64,000 nucleotides of DNA from an uncultured Cyclobacteriaceae bacterium (GCA_943788235.1 CALSPM010000007.1:23468-87467), one strand, 5' to 3'. Positions 45,716-56,736 are shown, numbered from the stretch's first letter. Notes: generated from the sequence alone by a model not told the origin. Translations and numbers: made by a program.

Positions 45716-46627
45716 ATGAGTTATCATGTACCCGTTTTACTTAAACAGAGTGTTGAAGGGTTAAATATCCAGGCCGGAGGAATTTATGTAGACGTGACTT
45801 TTGGAGGTGGGGGACACGCCCGATCCATCTTTGAACGGATGGAGCAAGGTACTTTAATTGCCTTCGACCAAGATCCAGATGCGTCTAGAAATACCACTTC
45901 ATTTGAGTCTGACGCACAGCGTTCTTTCATTTTTGTGCCTTCCAATTTTAGACATCTCAAAAGGTATTTAAAATTTCATAAAATAGACAAAGTAGACGGT
46001 ATTTTAGCAGATTTAGGGGTTTCGTCTCACCAATTTGATCAGCAAAGTAGGGGGTTTTCTACGAGAGTTGATGGAGAACTTGATATGCGCATGGATCAAG
46101 TCTCCGCTATCACAGCGGCTAAAGTGGTAAATGAATACACCGAAGACGATCTTATCCAATTATTATCAAGGTATGGAGAGATAAGAAATGCCAAAAGATT
46201 GGCTGCCGAAATCATAAGCGCTAGAGCCATCGCGCCGATCTATAGGACGGCGGCACTCAGGTCAATTGCAATGAAATCTGCGCCGAATGGGAAGCATGCG
46301 AAATATTCAGCACAGCTTTTTCAAGCAATTCGAATCGAAGTTAATGATGAAATAAGCGCATTAAAAGAATTTTTAATACAATCTAAAGATGTTTTGAAGG
46401 TTGGTGGCAGACTTGTGATTATCAGTTACCACTCCCTTGAGGACAGGTTGGCTAAATTTTTAATTAATACAGGTAGTCTTGATGGGCTGGTAGAAAAAGA
46501 TTTTTTTGGAAATGTAATCAGGCCCTTTGAGCCTATTAAAGGGAGGTTGATCACCCCAGCAGAACATGAAATTGCTTTAAATAATAGGGCCAGGAGTGCC
46601 AAGTTAAGAATTGGGATAAAAAATTAA
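45716..46627 (+). CDS. rsmH: 16S rRNA (cytosine-1402 N4) methyltransferase
   Basis: Methylates N4 of C1402 in 16S rRNA with SAM; also called MraW. YVDVTFGGGGHARSI (about 24-38) is the SAM-binding motif. GILADLGVSSHQFDQQSRGFS (about 94-114, conserved DLGVSS) and VISYHSLEDRL (about 233-243) are hallmarks. Length 303 is normal. It follows mraZ by 8 bases and is followed after one base by the FtsL-like gene, the standard cluster order. Confidence 0.96.
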   Translation: MSYHVPVLLKQSVEGLNIQAGGIYVDVTFGGGGHARSIFERMEQGTLIAFDQDPDASRNTTSFESDAQRSFIFVPSNFRHLKRYLKFHKIDKVDGILADLGVSSHQFDQQSRGFSTRVDGELDMRMDQVSAITAAKVVNEYTEDDLIQLLSRYGEIRNAKRLAAEIISARAIAPIYRTAALRSIAMKSAPNGKHAKYSAQLFQAIRIEVNDEISALKEFLIQSKDVLKVGGRLVIISYHSLEDRLAKFLINTGSLDGLVEKDFFGNVIRPFEPIKGRLITPAEHEIALNNRARSAKLRIGIKN

Positions 46628-46628
46628 T

Positions 46629-46988
46629 ATGGCTATTAACACCTATAAACCTAAGGATCAAAGTAAGCGAGGTATTTTAACTCTGTTAGAAAGATTTTTA
46701 CATATTGATGGGAGCATCAAGGAGGTGATCCATGTGCGTTTTATATCTCAGATTATTTTCGTCTCGGTACTGTGCTTGATATATATCGGCAACCGACATT
46801 ATGCTGAAAAAATAGTTCGAAACATCAGTCAATTAGAGCGTGAAGTAGAAGATTTAAGAGCGGATTATACGACCCTTAAATCAGATTATATGTTTGCAAG
46901 CAAGCAAGCCGAGATTTCAAGACGTGTAGCGCGCCTTGGCCTTTATGAAAGTAAAAATTCACCACAAAAGATTTTAATGCCAAAGTGA
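46629..46988 (+). CDS. ftsL: FtsL-like small division protein
   Basis: Bitopic membrane protein of 119 residues with one helix at about 38-58 and a following coiled-coil segment (about 65-95, with ISQLEREVEDLRADYTTLK), the plan of FtsL. In other bacteria FtsL forms a complex with FtsB and FtsQ that activates FtsWI. Sequence conservation is low in this family, so the call rests on its place between rsmH and ftsI, the topology and the coiled coil. The cytoplasmic N-terminus contains KEVIHVRF just before the helix. It overlaps the next gene by 4 bases. Confidence 0.85.
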   Translation: MAINTYKPKDQSKRGILTLLERFLHIDGSIKEVIHVRFISQIIFVSVLCLIYIGNRHYAEKIVRNISQLEREVEDLRADYTTLKSDYMFASKQAEISRRVARLGLYESKNSPQKILMPK

Positions 46989-49087
46989 AAGTAAAAACTA
47001 ACATATTGTTAAGGGTGCGTATTGCTTATTTAGCGGTGGCATTATTTACTATCGCTGCGGTTTATAGGCTGGTTATCATTCAATATGTCGAGTCTGAACA
47101 ATGGAGAGGCTTAGGCCAAACTAATGGACTCAAAGTAATGAAGATCAACGCGACTCGAGGTAATATATATGCGGATGATGGTAGTTTATTAGCTACCTCT
47201 TTACCCTTTTATAAAGTGGCTTTTGATCCTTCGCTGGCGACCCATGATCTATTTGATAGCCAAATAGATTCCTTGTCCTATTTATTATCTCAGCATTTTA
47301 GAAACTTAAGTTCCAGGCAGTACAAAGCGAAGATTATGGAGCAAAGAAAAATAGGAAGGCGCTACATGATAATCAATCAAAATTTAATTGATTATCAAGA
47401 AAAAAAGAAAATGGAAAAATGGCCCATATTTAGAAAGGGTAGACTCTCAGGGGGGATCATTTTTGAAAAAGTTGAAAAGAGATTTTTGCCTTTCAGCCAA
47501 CTAGGCGGCCGTACCATTGGAACGGTCAATGGAGAAGATAGAGGAGTAGTAGGTCTTGAGTATAGCTTTAATAAGGAATTATCAGGAAGAGATGGAGAAG
47601 CCCTTTACCAGAAAATGGTTGGTGGGGGATGGAAACCGGTTTACGATGGGACAGAGTTAAGACCGATTGAGGGGATGGATATTCAAACTACCATCAATGT
47701 AAATATTCAAGACATCGCTGAAAACGCATTGCTCGGGGCTCTCGAAAAAAATCAGGCAGATTATGGCTCAGTAGTAGTTATGGAGGTGCATACGGGTCAG
47801 ATAAAGGCTATTTCTAATCTCAGTAGAAATTCGAAAGGCAATTACTATGAATCTTATAATTATGCCGTAGGAAGTCAAGGTTCTAGAGAACCGGGATCCA
47901 CCTTTAAATTGGCCAGTATGATTGCGTTATTGGAAAATTCCAAATTGCAGCTTCATGATTCTATTGATACCGAAAATGGGTCCTTCAAGTTTTTCAATGA
48001 AACGATGAGAGATCACAAAAAAGGTGGATTTGGTACCCTGTCGATTCAAGAAGCATTTGAAAAATCATCGAATATTGGCATTGCCAAGTTAATCCAGAAT
48101 CATTTTGGTAAAAATCCACAAAAATTCATCGACCAATTGAGAGCTATGGGGCTTTATGAACCTTTGGACTTTCAGATGTATGGCGAGGGAGCATCTTACA
48201 TCAAGTCACCAAAAGATTCAACTTGGAGTGGTACTTCATTACCTTGGATGTCACATGGTTATGAGCTTAAAATGACTCCACTTCATACCCTTACCCTCTT
48301 TAATTCGATTGCCAATGAAGGTAAAATGGTACAGCCCATCATTGTTAAATATATCAAGCGTGCAGATCAAGTCATTCAAGAATTTGAGGCAAAGATTTTG
48401 AAAGAGAAGATATGCTCTGAAAGTACTTTGAGAGATGTTAAAATTATGCTTCAAGGAGTAGTAGAACGGGGTACTGCTAAAAACATTTATACTCCGAAGT
48501 ACAATATTGCGGGTAAAACAGGTACTGCAAAAAATGTCAAAAACGGATTATATACTAACGAGTATTATACTTCATTCGTAGGCTATTTTCCTGCTGAAAA
48601 GCCTAAATATAGCTGTATCGTCGTGATAGATAAGCCTAAAGGATATCAAATATATGGGGGAGATGTTTCAGCACCCGTCTTCAGGAAGATAGCCGATAAA
48701 ATCTATTCCAATGAAATAGAACTACAAGATGTGGAACCCATTGAAGATCTTCATATGGTGGGTATTTTTCCTTTGATTAAATCTGGCAATCAACGGGACT
48801 TAATACAAATAAGTAATAAACTAGGTATTTCAAATCATTCAGAGTCACCCAATGCAGAATGGGTAAAGACTCAAATCATCAATAATTCTGTATTATGGAA
48901 AGAGAATAATGTAACACCACAACAGGTACCCAACGTGGTGGGCATGACATTGAAAGATGCCTATTTCGTTCTAGAGAATGCTGGTTTGAAAGTACAAACA
49001 CAAGGTTTTGGAAGAGTCAAAACACAATCCATTGAACCTAATTCTAAATTAAGGTTGAATCAAAAAATAGAACTGAAACTTGGCTAA
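46985..49087 (+). CDS. ftsI: Division-specific class B penicillin-binding protein with C-terminal PASTA domain
   Basis: Septal peptidoglycan transpeptidase that works with FtsW. One membrane helix (about 10-30) anchors a periplasmic chain. The active-site motifs are S305-T-F-K308, S361-S-N363 and K511-T-G-T514. Residues about 640-700 form a PASTA domain (VPNVVGMTLKDAYFVLENAG), as in SpoVD-type proteins and common in Bacteroidota. The start is a GTG overlapping the ftsL stop by 4 bases. Length is 700. The gene ends 8 bases inside murE. Confidence 0.95.
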   Translation: MKVKTNILLRVRIAYLAVALFTIAAVYRLVIIQYVESEQWRGLGQTNGLKVMKINATRGNIYADDGSLLATSLPFYKVAFDPSLATHDLFDSQIDSLSYLLSQHFRNLSSRQYKAKIMEQRKIGRRYMIINQNLIDYQEKKKMEKWPIFRKGRLSGGIIFEKVEKRFLPFSQLGGRTIGTVNGEDRGVVGLEYSFNKELSGRDGEALYQKMVGGGWKPVYDGTELRPIEGMDIQTTINVNIQDIAENALLGALEKNQADYGSVVVMEVHTGQIKAISNLSRNSKGNYYESYNYAVGSQGSREPGSTFKLASMIALLENSKLQLHDSIDTENGSFKFFNETMRDHKKGGFGTLSIQEAFEKSSNIGIAKLIQNHFGKNPQKFIDQLRAMGLYEPLDFQMYGEGASYIKSPKDSTWSGTSLPWMSHGYELKMTPLHTLTLFNSIANEGKMVQPIIVKYIKRADQVIQEFEAKILKEKICSESTLRDVKIMLQGVVERGTAKNIYTPKYNIAGKTGTAKNVKNGLYTNEYYTSFVGYFPAEKPKYSCIVVIDKPKGYQIYGGDVSAPVFRKIADKIYSNEIELQDVEPIEDLHMVGIFPLIKSGNQRDLIQISNKLGISNHSESPNAEWVKTQIINNSVLWKENNVTPQQVPNVVGMTLKDAYFVLENAGLKVQTQGFGRVKTQSIEPNSKLRLNQKIELKLG

Positions 49088-50540
49088 GCTTAAAGACATA
49101 CTTTATGGCGTAAAGCTGAAGGCTATTTCTGGAAATAGGGATAGAGAAATTAATGGTCTGACTTTCGATTCTCGAAAGGTTCGTCCAGGAGACTTATTTG
49201 TCGCTATTCGAGGGCTGAACAGTGATGGTCACGATCATCTTGAACAAGCAGTAGCCCAAGGAGCCGTAGCCTTACTCATTGAAAAAAAATCTCAAAGTAA
49301 TTTCAGTGATGATATTGCTGTAATTGAAACAGATAATTGCGCAAAGGAACTGGGAGTGATCGCTGATAATTTTTATGATCATCCCTCTAAAAAATTGAAA
49401 CTTATTGGTATCACTGGGACGAATGGTAAGACAACTTCTGCTACGTTATTACATTCATTATTCAGCGCTTTAGGTTACCAAGTAGGGCTTTTGTCTACGG
49501 TAGAGAACATCATTGGTAAGACCATTATCCCTTCTCATTTCACCACTCCAGATGTTATTACTATCAATGAGCTGTTAGTGGAAATGATTGCAAAAGGATG
49601 TCAATATGTTTTCATGGAGGTTAGTTCCCATGCATTGGTTCAAGAACGGATTTCAGGACTCTCCTTCTCGGGAGGCATATTTACCAATTTGTCACATGAT
49701 CATTTGGACTATCATCAATCTTTTGATGAATATATAAAGGCAAAAAAAATCTTATTTGATCATTTGAATGAGGATGCTTTTGCGCTCATAAATGCAGATG
49801 ATAAGCGAGGCAAAATTATGGTTCAAAACACTAAAAGTCGTGTGTATAAATACGGCATGAAGGGTTATGGAGATTTTACTGCCAAATTAATCAACAATAC
49901 CTTTCAAGGATTGGAACTTGACATTAGTGGTCAAAATATCTGGTTTCAACTGATTGGATCGTTCAATGCTTACAATTTATTGACGGCCTATGCTGTGGCA
50001 ACAATATTAGGGGAAGCGGCACAAGAGGTCTTGATTCAATTATCTCAGAGCAGCAGTGCAAGAGGAAGGTTTGAATATGTAAGCAATGATCACGATATAA
50101 TGGCGATTGTAGATTATGCACATACCCCGGACGCCTTAAGTAATGTGCTTTCAACCATCGATAACCTAAGAACAAAGAATGAGCAACTAATTACGGTCGT
50201 AGGATGTGGCGGAAATAGAGACCAAGAGAAAAGACCGAAAATGGCTCGTATAGCTGCAAGCTATAGTGATAAAGTCATTCTAACCAGTGACAATCCAAGA
50301 TTTGAAAGTCCAGAGATTATTTTAGATGATATGATGAAAGGAATTTCCCCCATTTATTATAAGAAAGTCATGAGGATCACAGATCGACGAGAAGCCATTC
50401 GTGTGGCTTGTAATCTTGCCGGTAAAACAGATGTGATTTTAGTGGCTGGCAAAGGACATGAAGAGTATCAAGACATTCAAGGGGAAAAAGTATATTTTGA
50501 TGATAAAGAAATATTAATGGAAATGCTTAAAAAATCATAA
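49080..50540 (+). CDS. murE: UDP-MurNAc-L-Ala-D-Glu:meso-diaminopimelate ligase
   Basis: Adds the third amino acid to the peptidoglycan stem peptide in the cytoplasm. ATP loop GTNGKTTS is at 113-120. The specificity motif reads DNPR at 404-407 followed by FESP, which fits meso-diaminopimelate, not lysine. The start is a TTG at 49080 overlapping ftsI by 8 bases; it gives the normal N-terminus ([11 protein letters not shown]), and no ATG is better placed. Length is 486. It overlaps mraY by one base (TAATG). Confidence 0.95.
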   Translation: MAKLKDILYGVKLKAISGNRDREINGLTFDSRKVRPGDLFVAIRGLNSDGHDHLEQAVAQGAVALLIEKKSQSNFSDDIAVIETDNCAKELGVIADNFYDHPSKKLKLIGITGTNGKTTSATLLHSLFSALGYQVGLLSTVENIIGKTIIPSHFTTPDVITINELLVEMIAKGCQYVFMEVSSHALVQERISGLSFSGGIFTNLSHDHLDYHQSFDEYIKAKKILFDHLNEDAFALINADDKRGKIMVQNTKSRVYKYGMKGYGDFTAKLINNTFQGLELDISGQNIWFQLIGSFNAYNLLTAYAVATILGEAAQEVLIQLSQSSSARGRFEYVSNDHDIMAIVDYAHTPDALSNVLSTIDNLRTKNEQLITVVGCGGNRDQEKRPKMARIAASYSDKVILTSDNPRFESPEIILDDMMKGISPIYYKKVMRITDRREAIRVACNLAGKTDVILVAGKGHEEYQDIQGEKVYFDDKEILMEMLKKS

Positions 50541-51727
50541 TGCTGTATCATTTCTTTGACTATATCGATCAGGAATTTGACCTATTTGGGGTAGGGGTTT
50601 TCCAATATATCTCTTTTAGAGCAGGTTTGGCTGTGCTGATCTCTTTATTGATCACCATTACTTTTGGCCAAAGATTGATTAACCTATTGAAAGCTTTTCA
50701 GTTGGGTGAATCCATTAGGGACTTAGGCTTAGGTGGTCAAATGGAAAAACAAGGTACGCCGACGATGGGAGGTATTATCATTCTTCTGGGTATCATCATA
50801 CCTACACTCCTTTTTGCTGATCTGACCAATATTTATATTCTTCTATTAATTATATCTGCTATCTGGATGGGTAGTATTGGGTTTATTGATGATTTTCTTA
50901 AAATTAAAAAGAAAAACAAAGAGGGTTTACGGGGTAAATTTAAAATTATAGGTCAGGTAGCTTTAGGTCTCCTTGTGGGAGGCACGATGGTATTTCATCC
51001 AGACATTGTCGTTAGAGAATTTAATAGCAACGATATAAGTCTGTATAACGATATCAAATCATCAGCAACGACCATTCCGTTCTTTAAAAATAATGAGTTT
51101 CAGTATTCATGGTTATTGCCTGATTTCCTTTATGAATATGCCTGGGTCGTTTATGTATCGATGGTGACATTTATTGTGACAGCGGTCTCCAATGGGGTAA
51201 ACATAACGGATGGAATTGATGGTTTAGCAGCGGGAACAACAGCAATTATTGCTCTGTCGCTAGCCATTCTAGCCTATTTATCAGGAAATGTAATTTTTTC
51301 AAATTATCTCAATATCATGTATATCCCAAATTCAGGGGAGCTGGTTATTTTCTGTGCGGCCCTAGTAGGAGCCTGCATTGGTTTTTTGTGGTACAACGCG
51401 TTTCCGGCCCAAGTTTTCATGGGCGATACCGGTAGCTTGGCGTTGGGTGGTATCGTTGCCGTATTGGCCTTGGCCGTTAGAAAAGAGCTTTTGATTCCCT
51501 TATTATGTGGAATATTTTTTATTGAACTGCTTTCGGTCATTATACAAGTGGGTTATTTTAAATACACCAAAAGTAAGTTTGGTGAGGGTCAGCGTATCTT
51601 TTTGATGTCACCGATTCACCATCATTTTCAAAAGAAAGGGCTGCATGAATCCAAAATTGTAACCAGATTTTGGACGGTAGGTATTCTTTTAGCCGTCCTC
51701 ACATTAGCTACCTTAAAACTGAGATAA
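50540..51727 (+). CDS. mraY: Phospho-MurNAc-pentapeptide transferase
   Basis: Membrane enzyme that makes lipid I from UDP-MurNAc-pentapeptide and undecaprenyl phosphate. About ten helices are seen. Catalytic motifs are present: [16 protein letters not shown] (about 114-129), [12 protein letters not shown] (about 221-232), [12 protein letters not shown] (about 292-303) and [11 protein letters not shown] near 354-364. Length 395 exceeds the usual 360 because of an insert around residues 155-195 (ending [12 protein letters not shown]), a feature familiar from Bacteroidota. It is coupled to murE by an overlapping TAATG, and murD follows after 7 bases. Confidence 0.96.
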   Translation: MLYHFFDYIDQEFDLFGVGVFQYISFRAGLAVLISLLITITFGQRLINLLKAFQLGESIRDLGLGGQMEKQGTPTMGGIIILLGIIIPTLLFADLTNIYILLLIISAIWMGSIGFIDDFLKIKKKNKEGLRGKFKIIGQVALGLLVGGTMVFHPDIVVREFNSNDISLYNDIKSSATTIPFFKNNEFQYSWLLPDFLYEYAWVVYVSMVTFIVTAVSNGVNITDGIDGLAAGTTAIIALSLAILAYLSGNVIFSNYLNIMYIPNSGELVIFCAALVGACIGFLWYNAFPAQVFMGDTGSLALGGIVAVLALAVRKELLIPLLCGIFFIELLSVIIQVGYFKYTKSKFGEGQRIFLMSPIHHHFQKKGLHESKIVTRFWTVGILLAVLTLATLKLR

Positions 51728-51734
51728 AAGATAA

Positions 51735-53102
51735 ATGAAGGAAAAAATAGTCATATTAGGATCTGGAGAAAGCGGGGTAGGCGCTGCGATCTTAGCCGTG
51801 CAGAAGCATTATGACGTTTTTATTTCAGACCTGGGCATCATTCCTTCAACTACGAAGCAAAAGCTTGATGAATTAGGGGTGGTATTTGAAGAAAAAAAGC
51901 ACTCGTTTGATTTAATTAAAAAGGCAGATACCGTAGTTAAAAGTCCAGGCATACCCGATAATACTCCATTAATTATGGATTTGATAGCCCAAGGGGTAGT
52001 TGTCATTTCTGAAATTGAATTTGCCTTCAGGCACATAGCCCCGAATGCCAAAATAATAGGGATTACCGGTACCAACGGGAAGACGACTACGACTTTATTG
52101 ACCTATCATTTATTAAAAGAAGCAGGCTTGGACGTAGCGTTAGCGGGGAATGTAGGCTACAGTCTGGCCAAAAGAGTTTCTGAAAAGGATTATGATATTT
52201 ATGTGATTGAAATCAGCTCTTTTCAGCTAGATGGCATCATTCAATTTAAACCGGATATTTCTGTATTACTGAATATAACTTCAGATCATTTAGATAGATA
52301 TCATCATGATTTCAATAAATATGTCGCCTCTAAATTTCGTATGGTTGAGAATGTCACCGCAGCATCTTACTTCATTTATTGTGCAGACAGTAGTGCCGTA
52401 AATGAGGAAGTCAATGAACGAAACATAGCTGCGAGTTTATTTGCCGTATCTGCGAAACCTCATTCAAAAAAAGGGGCATTTATAGATAAAGGTCATCTGA
52501 TTTTCAATTGTGAAGATCATGAAAAGGATAGGATACCCTTGACGGACATTCCATTGATTGGCAGGCATAATATGATTAACGCCATGTCATCTGCCTTGTG
52601 TGCATTGATGTTAGAGATTCCCATCAAGAAAGTTTTGAAAGGTATGAAATCCTTTAAAAATGCACCACATAGATTGGAAATGGTGGCAGAGATTGACCAA
52701 GTCAAATTCATCAATGATTCTAAGGCGACCAATGTAGATGCGGTCTACTACGCTTTGGAAGGTATAAAAGAGCCTATTATTTGGATTGCTGGTGGTATAG
52801 ATAAAGGAAATGACTATTCAATTTTAGATCAATGTGTGGCGCAAAAAGTCAAAGGGATTGTTTGTTTGGGTATAGATAATACCAAAATCAAAAATCATTT
52901 TAGCGGTAAAGTCCCCTTTATGAGTCAAGCCAGCTCAACAAGAGAAGCCATTCAAAGTGCTTGGGAGATCGCAAGTGCAGGAGATGTTGTGTTGTTGTCT
53001 CCTGCTTGCGCCAGTTTTGACTTGTTCACCAGTTATGAGGACCGTGGTGATCAATTTAAGGAGGCGGTAGGGTCATTAAATTTAAAATTGGCCAGCATAT
53101 GA
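51735..53102 (+). CDS. murD: UDP-MurNAc-L-Ala:D-glutamate ligase
   Basis: Adds D-glutamate to UDP-MurNAc-L-alanine. [14 protein letters not shown] (about 112-125) is the ATP loop. The N-terminal Rossmann-like LGSGESGVGAAIL, the middle-domain SDHLDRYHHDF and the C-terminal LLSPACASFDLFTSYEDRGDQF (about 421-442) are all MurD features. Length 455 is normal. It overlaps ftsW by 4 bases (ATGA). Confidence 0.96.
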   Translation: MKEKIVILGSGESGVGAAILAVQKHYDVFISDLGIIPSTTKQKLDELGVVFEEKKHSFDLIKKADTVVKSPGIPDNTPLIMDLIAQGVVVISEIEFAFRHIAPNAKIIGITGTNGKTTTTLLTYHLLKEAGLDVALAGNVGYSLAKRVSEKDYDIYVIEISSFQLDGIIQFKPDISVLLNITSDHLDRYHHDFNKYVASKFRMVENVTAASYFIYCADSSAVNEEVNERNIAASLFAVSAKPHSKKGAFIDKGHLIFNCEDHEKDRIPLTDIPLIGRHNMINAMSSALCALMLEIPIKKVLKGMKSFKNAPHRLEMVAEIDQVKFINDSKATNVDAVYYALEGIKEPIIWIAGGIDKGNDYSILDQCVAQKVKGIVCLGIDNTKIKNHFSGKVPFMSQASSTREAIQSAWEIASAGDVVLLSPACASFDLFTSYEDRGDQFKEAVGSLNLKLASI

Positions 53103-54262
53103 AGAAAGTCAAGGAATGGGCATATGAAAACTTGAAGGGTGACTCAATCATTTGGCTCATCGTTTTATTGCTATCTGTTTTTAGCGTCTTGGTGGTTTAC
53201 AGTGCCACGGGGAGTTTAGCCTATAAATACGTTGGTGGAAATACGGAATATTATTTATTGAAACATGGTGCACTGGTTTTTTTGAGCCTTTTTGCGATGT
53301 GGGGAGTACATAAAATTGATTATCGCTATTATGCTAAAATCTCTAAACTCTCGCTTTGGGTATCGGTTTTTTTATTGGTCATCACGTGGTTATTTGGAGC
53401 CAATATCAATGAAGCTTCTCGTTGGTTGACTATACCGATTATCAACCAAGCTTTTCAGCCTTCTGATTTAGCCAAATTGGCTTTGATTGTGACCTTGGCA
53501 AGTATGCTTTCTAAGCGACAACAGAATATCCAAGATTTTCAAAGGGCCATTATTCCCATGCTGATTTGGATCGGACTTATTTGTGGTTTGATTGCCATGA
53601 CTAATATCTCTAGTGCCGTATTGCTTTTTAGTACTTGCATGGTGGTGCTATTTATCGGACGCGTACCATTAAAATTCATTGCAATGTTACTTATCATTGG
53701 CGGATTGGCCGGGATGATTGCTTTTCAATTTGGACAACGAGGGGGTACAGCGGTAAGCAGAGTAGAGGTCTTTTTTGGAGATGAAATACCTTACCAAGCC
53801 CAACAGGGCTATGCGGCCATTGCCACTGGGGGATTGTTTGGGAAAGGACCGGGGCAAAGTGATCAAAGGAATTTTTTACCTTCTGCCTATTCGGATTTTA
53901 TTTATGCGATTATAATAGAAGAATATGGTTTTGTTGGAGGGATAATTGTCATTTTCTTATACCTAGGCTTATTATATCGAGGGATGAAAGCGACTGCACA
54001 TTCTGAGACAGCCTATGGAGGTTTATTGGTTTCGGGGCTCGTTTTCTCTATTATTTTTCAAGCGATGATCAATATTGGTGTAACCTTAGGTCTTGGTCCC
54101 ATAACTGGTGTCACCTTGCCTTTGCTAAGTATGGGCGGAACGTCACAATTATTCTTTGGTATTGCCATTGGTATGATTTTGAGTGTCACCCAAGGTGAGT
54201 TGTCCTCCTTTCCAATAGGTGTTAAGGGCAATCAATTAAAGAATCTAGAAAGAGTGGCATGA
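53099..54262 (+). CDS. ftsW: Septal SEDS peptidoglycan polymerase FtsW
   Basis: Multi-helix membrane glycosyltransferase that polymerises lipid II at the septum with the FtsI partner encoded in this cluster. About ten hydrophobic helices lie between 15 and 370. The family-typical segments are present: FQPSDLAKLALIV (about 120-132), GLFGKGPGQSDQRNFLPSAYSDFIYAI (conserved GPGQS and F.AII), and GVTLPLLSMGGTS. Length 387. It sits between murD and murG, overlapping both by 4 bases, the usual order. Confidence 0.95.
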   Translation: MKKVKEWAYENLKGDSIIWLIVLLLSVFSVLVVYSATGSLAYKYVGGNTEYYLLKHGALVFLSLFAMWGVHKIDYRYYAKISKLSLWVSVFLLVITWLFGANINEASRWLTIPIINQAFQPSDLAKLALIVTLASMLSKRQQNIQDFQRAIIPMLIWIGLICGLIAMTNISSAVLLFSTCMVVLFIGRVPLKFIAMLLIIGGLAGMIAFQFGQRGGTAVSRVEVFFGDEIPYQAQQGYAAIATGGLFGKGPGQSDQRNFLPSAYSDFIYAIIIEEYGFVGGIIVIFLYLGLLYRGMKATAHSETAYGGLLVSGLVFSIIFQAMINIGVTLGLGPITGVTLPLLSMGGTSQLFFGIAIGMILSVTQGELSSFPIGVKGNQLKNLERVA

Positions 54263-55374
54263 TGGGGAACGTACATAAAACATATCGTATTATGATCAGC
54301 GGCGGAGGAACCGGAGGCCATGTTTATCCCGCCATATCGATTGCACAAGCATTGAAAACCATGCATTCAGATGTCGAAATACTTTTTGTGGGTGCCCAAG
54401 GAAAAATGGAGATGAAAAAGGTACCTGAAGCAGGCTTTGAAATTGTAGGGCTTTGGATCAATGGATTACAAAGAAGTATAAGTCTGAAGAATTTGATGTT
54501 TCCGATCAAACTGCTCTTAAGTTTAATAAAATCTTTTCAGCTGATCAGGAGTTTTAGGCCAGATGTGGTGGTAGGCGTGGGCGGTTATGCCAGTGGTCCC
54601 TTATTATATATGGCGACATTAAATAAGATTCCCACGCTCATTCAAGAACAAAACTCATATGCAGGTCTCACAAATAAGTGGCTCTCAAAATCGGTCTCAA
54701 CCATCTGCGTAGCTTATGAAGGAATGGATAAGTTCTTTCCAAAAGATAAAATAGTACTTACAGGGAATCCTGTGCGCAAGGATATTTTTCAAGACAGCAC
54801 ACAATCCAAAGAAGCTTATGCATTCTTTAAATTGAATCCCAACAAAAAAACCTTATTGGTCATAGGTGGAAGCTTGGGGGCCAAAACAGTCAATGAAAGT
54901 ATTCTGTCGGGCCTCGAGCAACTTTGGACTGCGGATACCCAATTGATATGGCAGACGGGAGGTTTTTATTATACCCAAATCATGAGTGAAATGAAAACGT
55001 CATGGGATGAGCGTTTGAGAATGTATGATTTCATCAAGGAAATGCAATATGCTTATACAATTGCAGATGTCGTGGTCAGCCGGGCGGGTGCTCTTTCAAT
55101 TTCTGAATTGATGTTGAGCGCAAAACCCAGTATCTTGATACCCTCACCTAACGTGGCAGAGGATCATCAGAAATTAAATGCCCAAAAGCTGATTTCAGGT
55201 AGGGCTGCCCTAATGGTGCCGGACGCATTGGCGGGTACAATGTTGGTCAAAACGGCATTATCCTTACTTTCAGATGAGGAACAACAAAAAGAATTAGGTA
55301 AAAATATATCTGCCATGGGCCGGCCCAATGCGGCTAGAGACATTGCAAAAAAGGTAATCGAATTAGCCGCATGA
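54259..55374 (+). CDS. murG: Lipid II-forming GlcNAc transferase
   Basis: Peripheral membrane glycosyltransferase adding GlcNAc to lipid I. The N-terminal GGGTGGHVYPAISIA (about 15-29) is the lipid-pyrophosphate loop. VGVGGYASGPLLY (about 107-119) and GGSLGAKTVNESI (about 203-215) are the second and third glycine-rich loops, and SRAGALSISELM is the UDP-GlcNAc site. Length 371 is usual. Two adjacent ATG codons at the start cannot be separated. It overlaps ftsW and murC by 4 bases each. Confidence 0.96.
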   Translation: MMGNVHKTYRIMISGGGTGGHVYPAISIAQALKTMHSDVEILFVGAQGKMEMKKVPEAGFEIVGLWINGLQRSISLKNLMFPIKLLLSLIKSFQLIRSFRPDVVVGVGGYASGPLLYMATLNKIPTLIQEQNSYAGLTNKWLSKSVSTICVAYEGMDKFFPKDKIVLTGNPVRKDIFQDSTQSKEAYAFFKLNPNKKTLLVIGGSLGAKTVNESILSGLEQLWTADTQLIWQTGGFYYTQIMSEMKTSWDERLRMYDFIKEMQYAYTIADVVVSRAGALSISELMLSAKPSILIPSPNVAEDHQKLNAQKLISGRAALMVPDALAGTMLVKTALSLLSDEEQQKELGKNISAMGRPNAARDIAKKVIELAA

Positions 55375-56735
55375 ATCTGACTCAATTACATAGCGTATAT
55401 TTTTTAGGGATTGGAGGCATAGGTATGTCGGCCCTTGCAAAATGGTTCAAACATCGAGGCTTGTCAGTGGGGGGATATGACAGATTATCAACGCCACTTA
55501 CGCGTTCTTTGGAAGCGCTAGATATCGAGGTGCATTATGAAGACCAAATAAGTCAAGTCTCTGAAAAGTATAGAGAGGACCCACAGACCTTAGTGGTTTA
55601 TACTCCAGCCATGTCAGCATCCTCACAGCTACTGAAGTTTTTTAAAGTAGGAAGATTCCAAATAAAAAAGAGATCTGAAGTTTTGGGAATGATTACCCGG
55701 GATCATTTCTCCATCGCAATTGCTGGAACCCATGGAAAGACAACCACTTCATCCATGGTGGCGCATGTGATGCAGAGCAGTACAAAAGATTGTTCTGCAT
55801 TTGTAGGGGGAATAATGACTAATTATGACTCCAATTTACTGATCGGTGCCCAGGCGGGTGTTGTTGTGGTTGAAGCAGATGAATTTGATCGGTCTTTTTT
55901 GCAATTGAGTCCTGATTTTACCGTTGTTACCTCCTTGGATCCAGATCATTTGGATATCTATGGAGATGCTTCTGAGATGACCAAGAGTTATTTGGCGTTT
56001 ATTCATAAGACCCACTTAGAAGGGGAGATTCTTTTACACAAAGATGTGTCGTCAAAGTTAGGTACTAATTTGTTGAGGAAACACCGCACTTATGGTCTTG
56101 AAGGCGCACAAATTACAGCCAAGAATATCAGGGTTGAGGCAAGTAAATTTGTATTTGATTATGTAGGAGCTGTTGAAATTAAGAACCTTCATTTAGCCTT
56201 GCCAGGGTTTCACAATGTTGAGAACGCACTGGCAGCAATTACTGCAGCATTAGATCGTGGTGTTAGACCCGATTTTATTAAAGAGGCTATTGAGAGCTAT
56301 CGGGGTGTGAAAAGAAGATTTGAATTCATATTGGATCGCCCTGATTTAGTTTATATTGACGATTACGCCCACCATCCCAATGAAATTGATGCTTTACTCA
56401 AGTCAGCTAAGAAACTCTACCCTGAGAAGAAAATTACGGTAGTATTTCAGCCTCACTTATTTACAAGGACTCGAGATTTTCATCAAGAATTTGCTGAAAA
56501 ACTATCTCTTGCCGATGAAATCATTCTGCTTGATATTTATCCTGCACGTGAGCAGCCCATACCCGGTGTGGATGCCTATTTAATCTTAGATCGCATCACA
56601 CAGGTAAATAAAAAAATCGTCAGTTTAGATGATTTTCCAATGACATTAGAGGGCTTGCAAGTAGAAGTATTGTTAACTGTAGGAGCAGGGAGTATAGACA
56701 CCTTGGTGCCCATTATAAAAGCTTTTTATACCTGA
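55371..56735 (+). CDS. murC: UDP-MurNAc:L-alanine ligase
   Basis: First of the Mur amino-acid ligases, adding L-alanine to UDP-MurNAc. GIGGIGMSALAKW (14-26) is the UDP-sugar site and IAGTHGKTTTSSM (about 116-128) the ATP loop; the His in the loop is typical for MurC and Mpl. YIDDYAHHPNEIDALL (about 324-339) is conserved in the C-terminal half. Length 454 and cluster position support MurC over Mpl. It overlaps murG by 4 bases, and ftsQ follows after one base. Confidence 0.95.
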   Translation: MNLTQLHSVYFLGIGGIGMSALAKWFKHRGLSVGGYDRLSTPLTRSLEALDIEVHYEDQISQVSEKYREDPQTLVVYTPAMSASSQLLKFFKVGRFQIKKRSEVLGMITRDHFSIAIAGTHGKTTTSSMVAHVMQSSTKDCSAFVGGIMTNYDSNLLIGAQAGVVVVEADEFDRSFLQLSPDFTVVTSLDPDHLDIYGDASEMTKSYLAFIHKTHLEGEILLHKDVSSKLGTNLLRKHRTYGLEGAQITAKNIRVEASKFVFDYVGAVEIKNLHLALPGFHNVENALAAITAALDRGVRPDFIKEAIESYRGVKRRFEFILDRPDLVYIDDYAHHPNEIDALLKSAKKLYPEKKITVVFQPHLFTRTRDFHQEFAEKLSLADEIILLDIYPAREQPIPGVDAYLILDRITQVNKKIVSLDDFPMTLEGLQVEVLLTVGAGSIDTLVPIIKAFYT

Positions 56736-56736
56736 T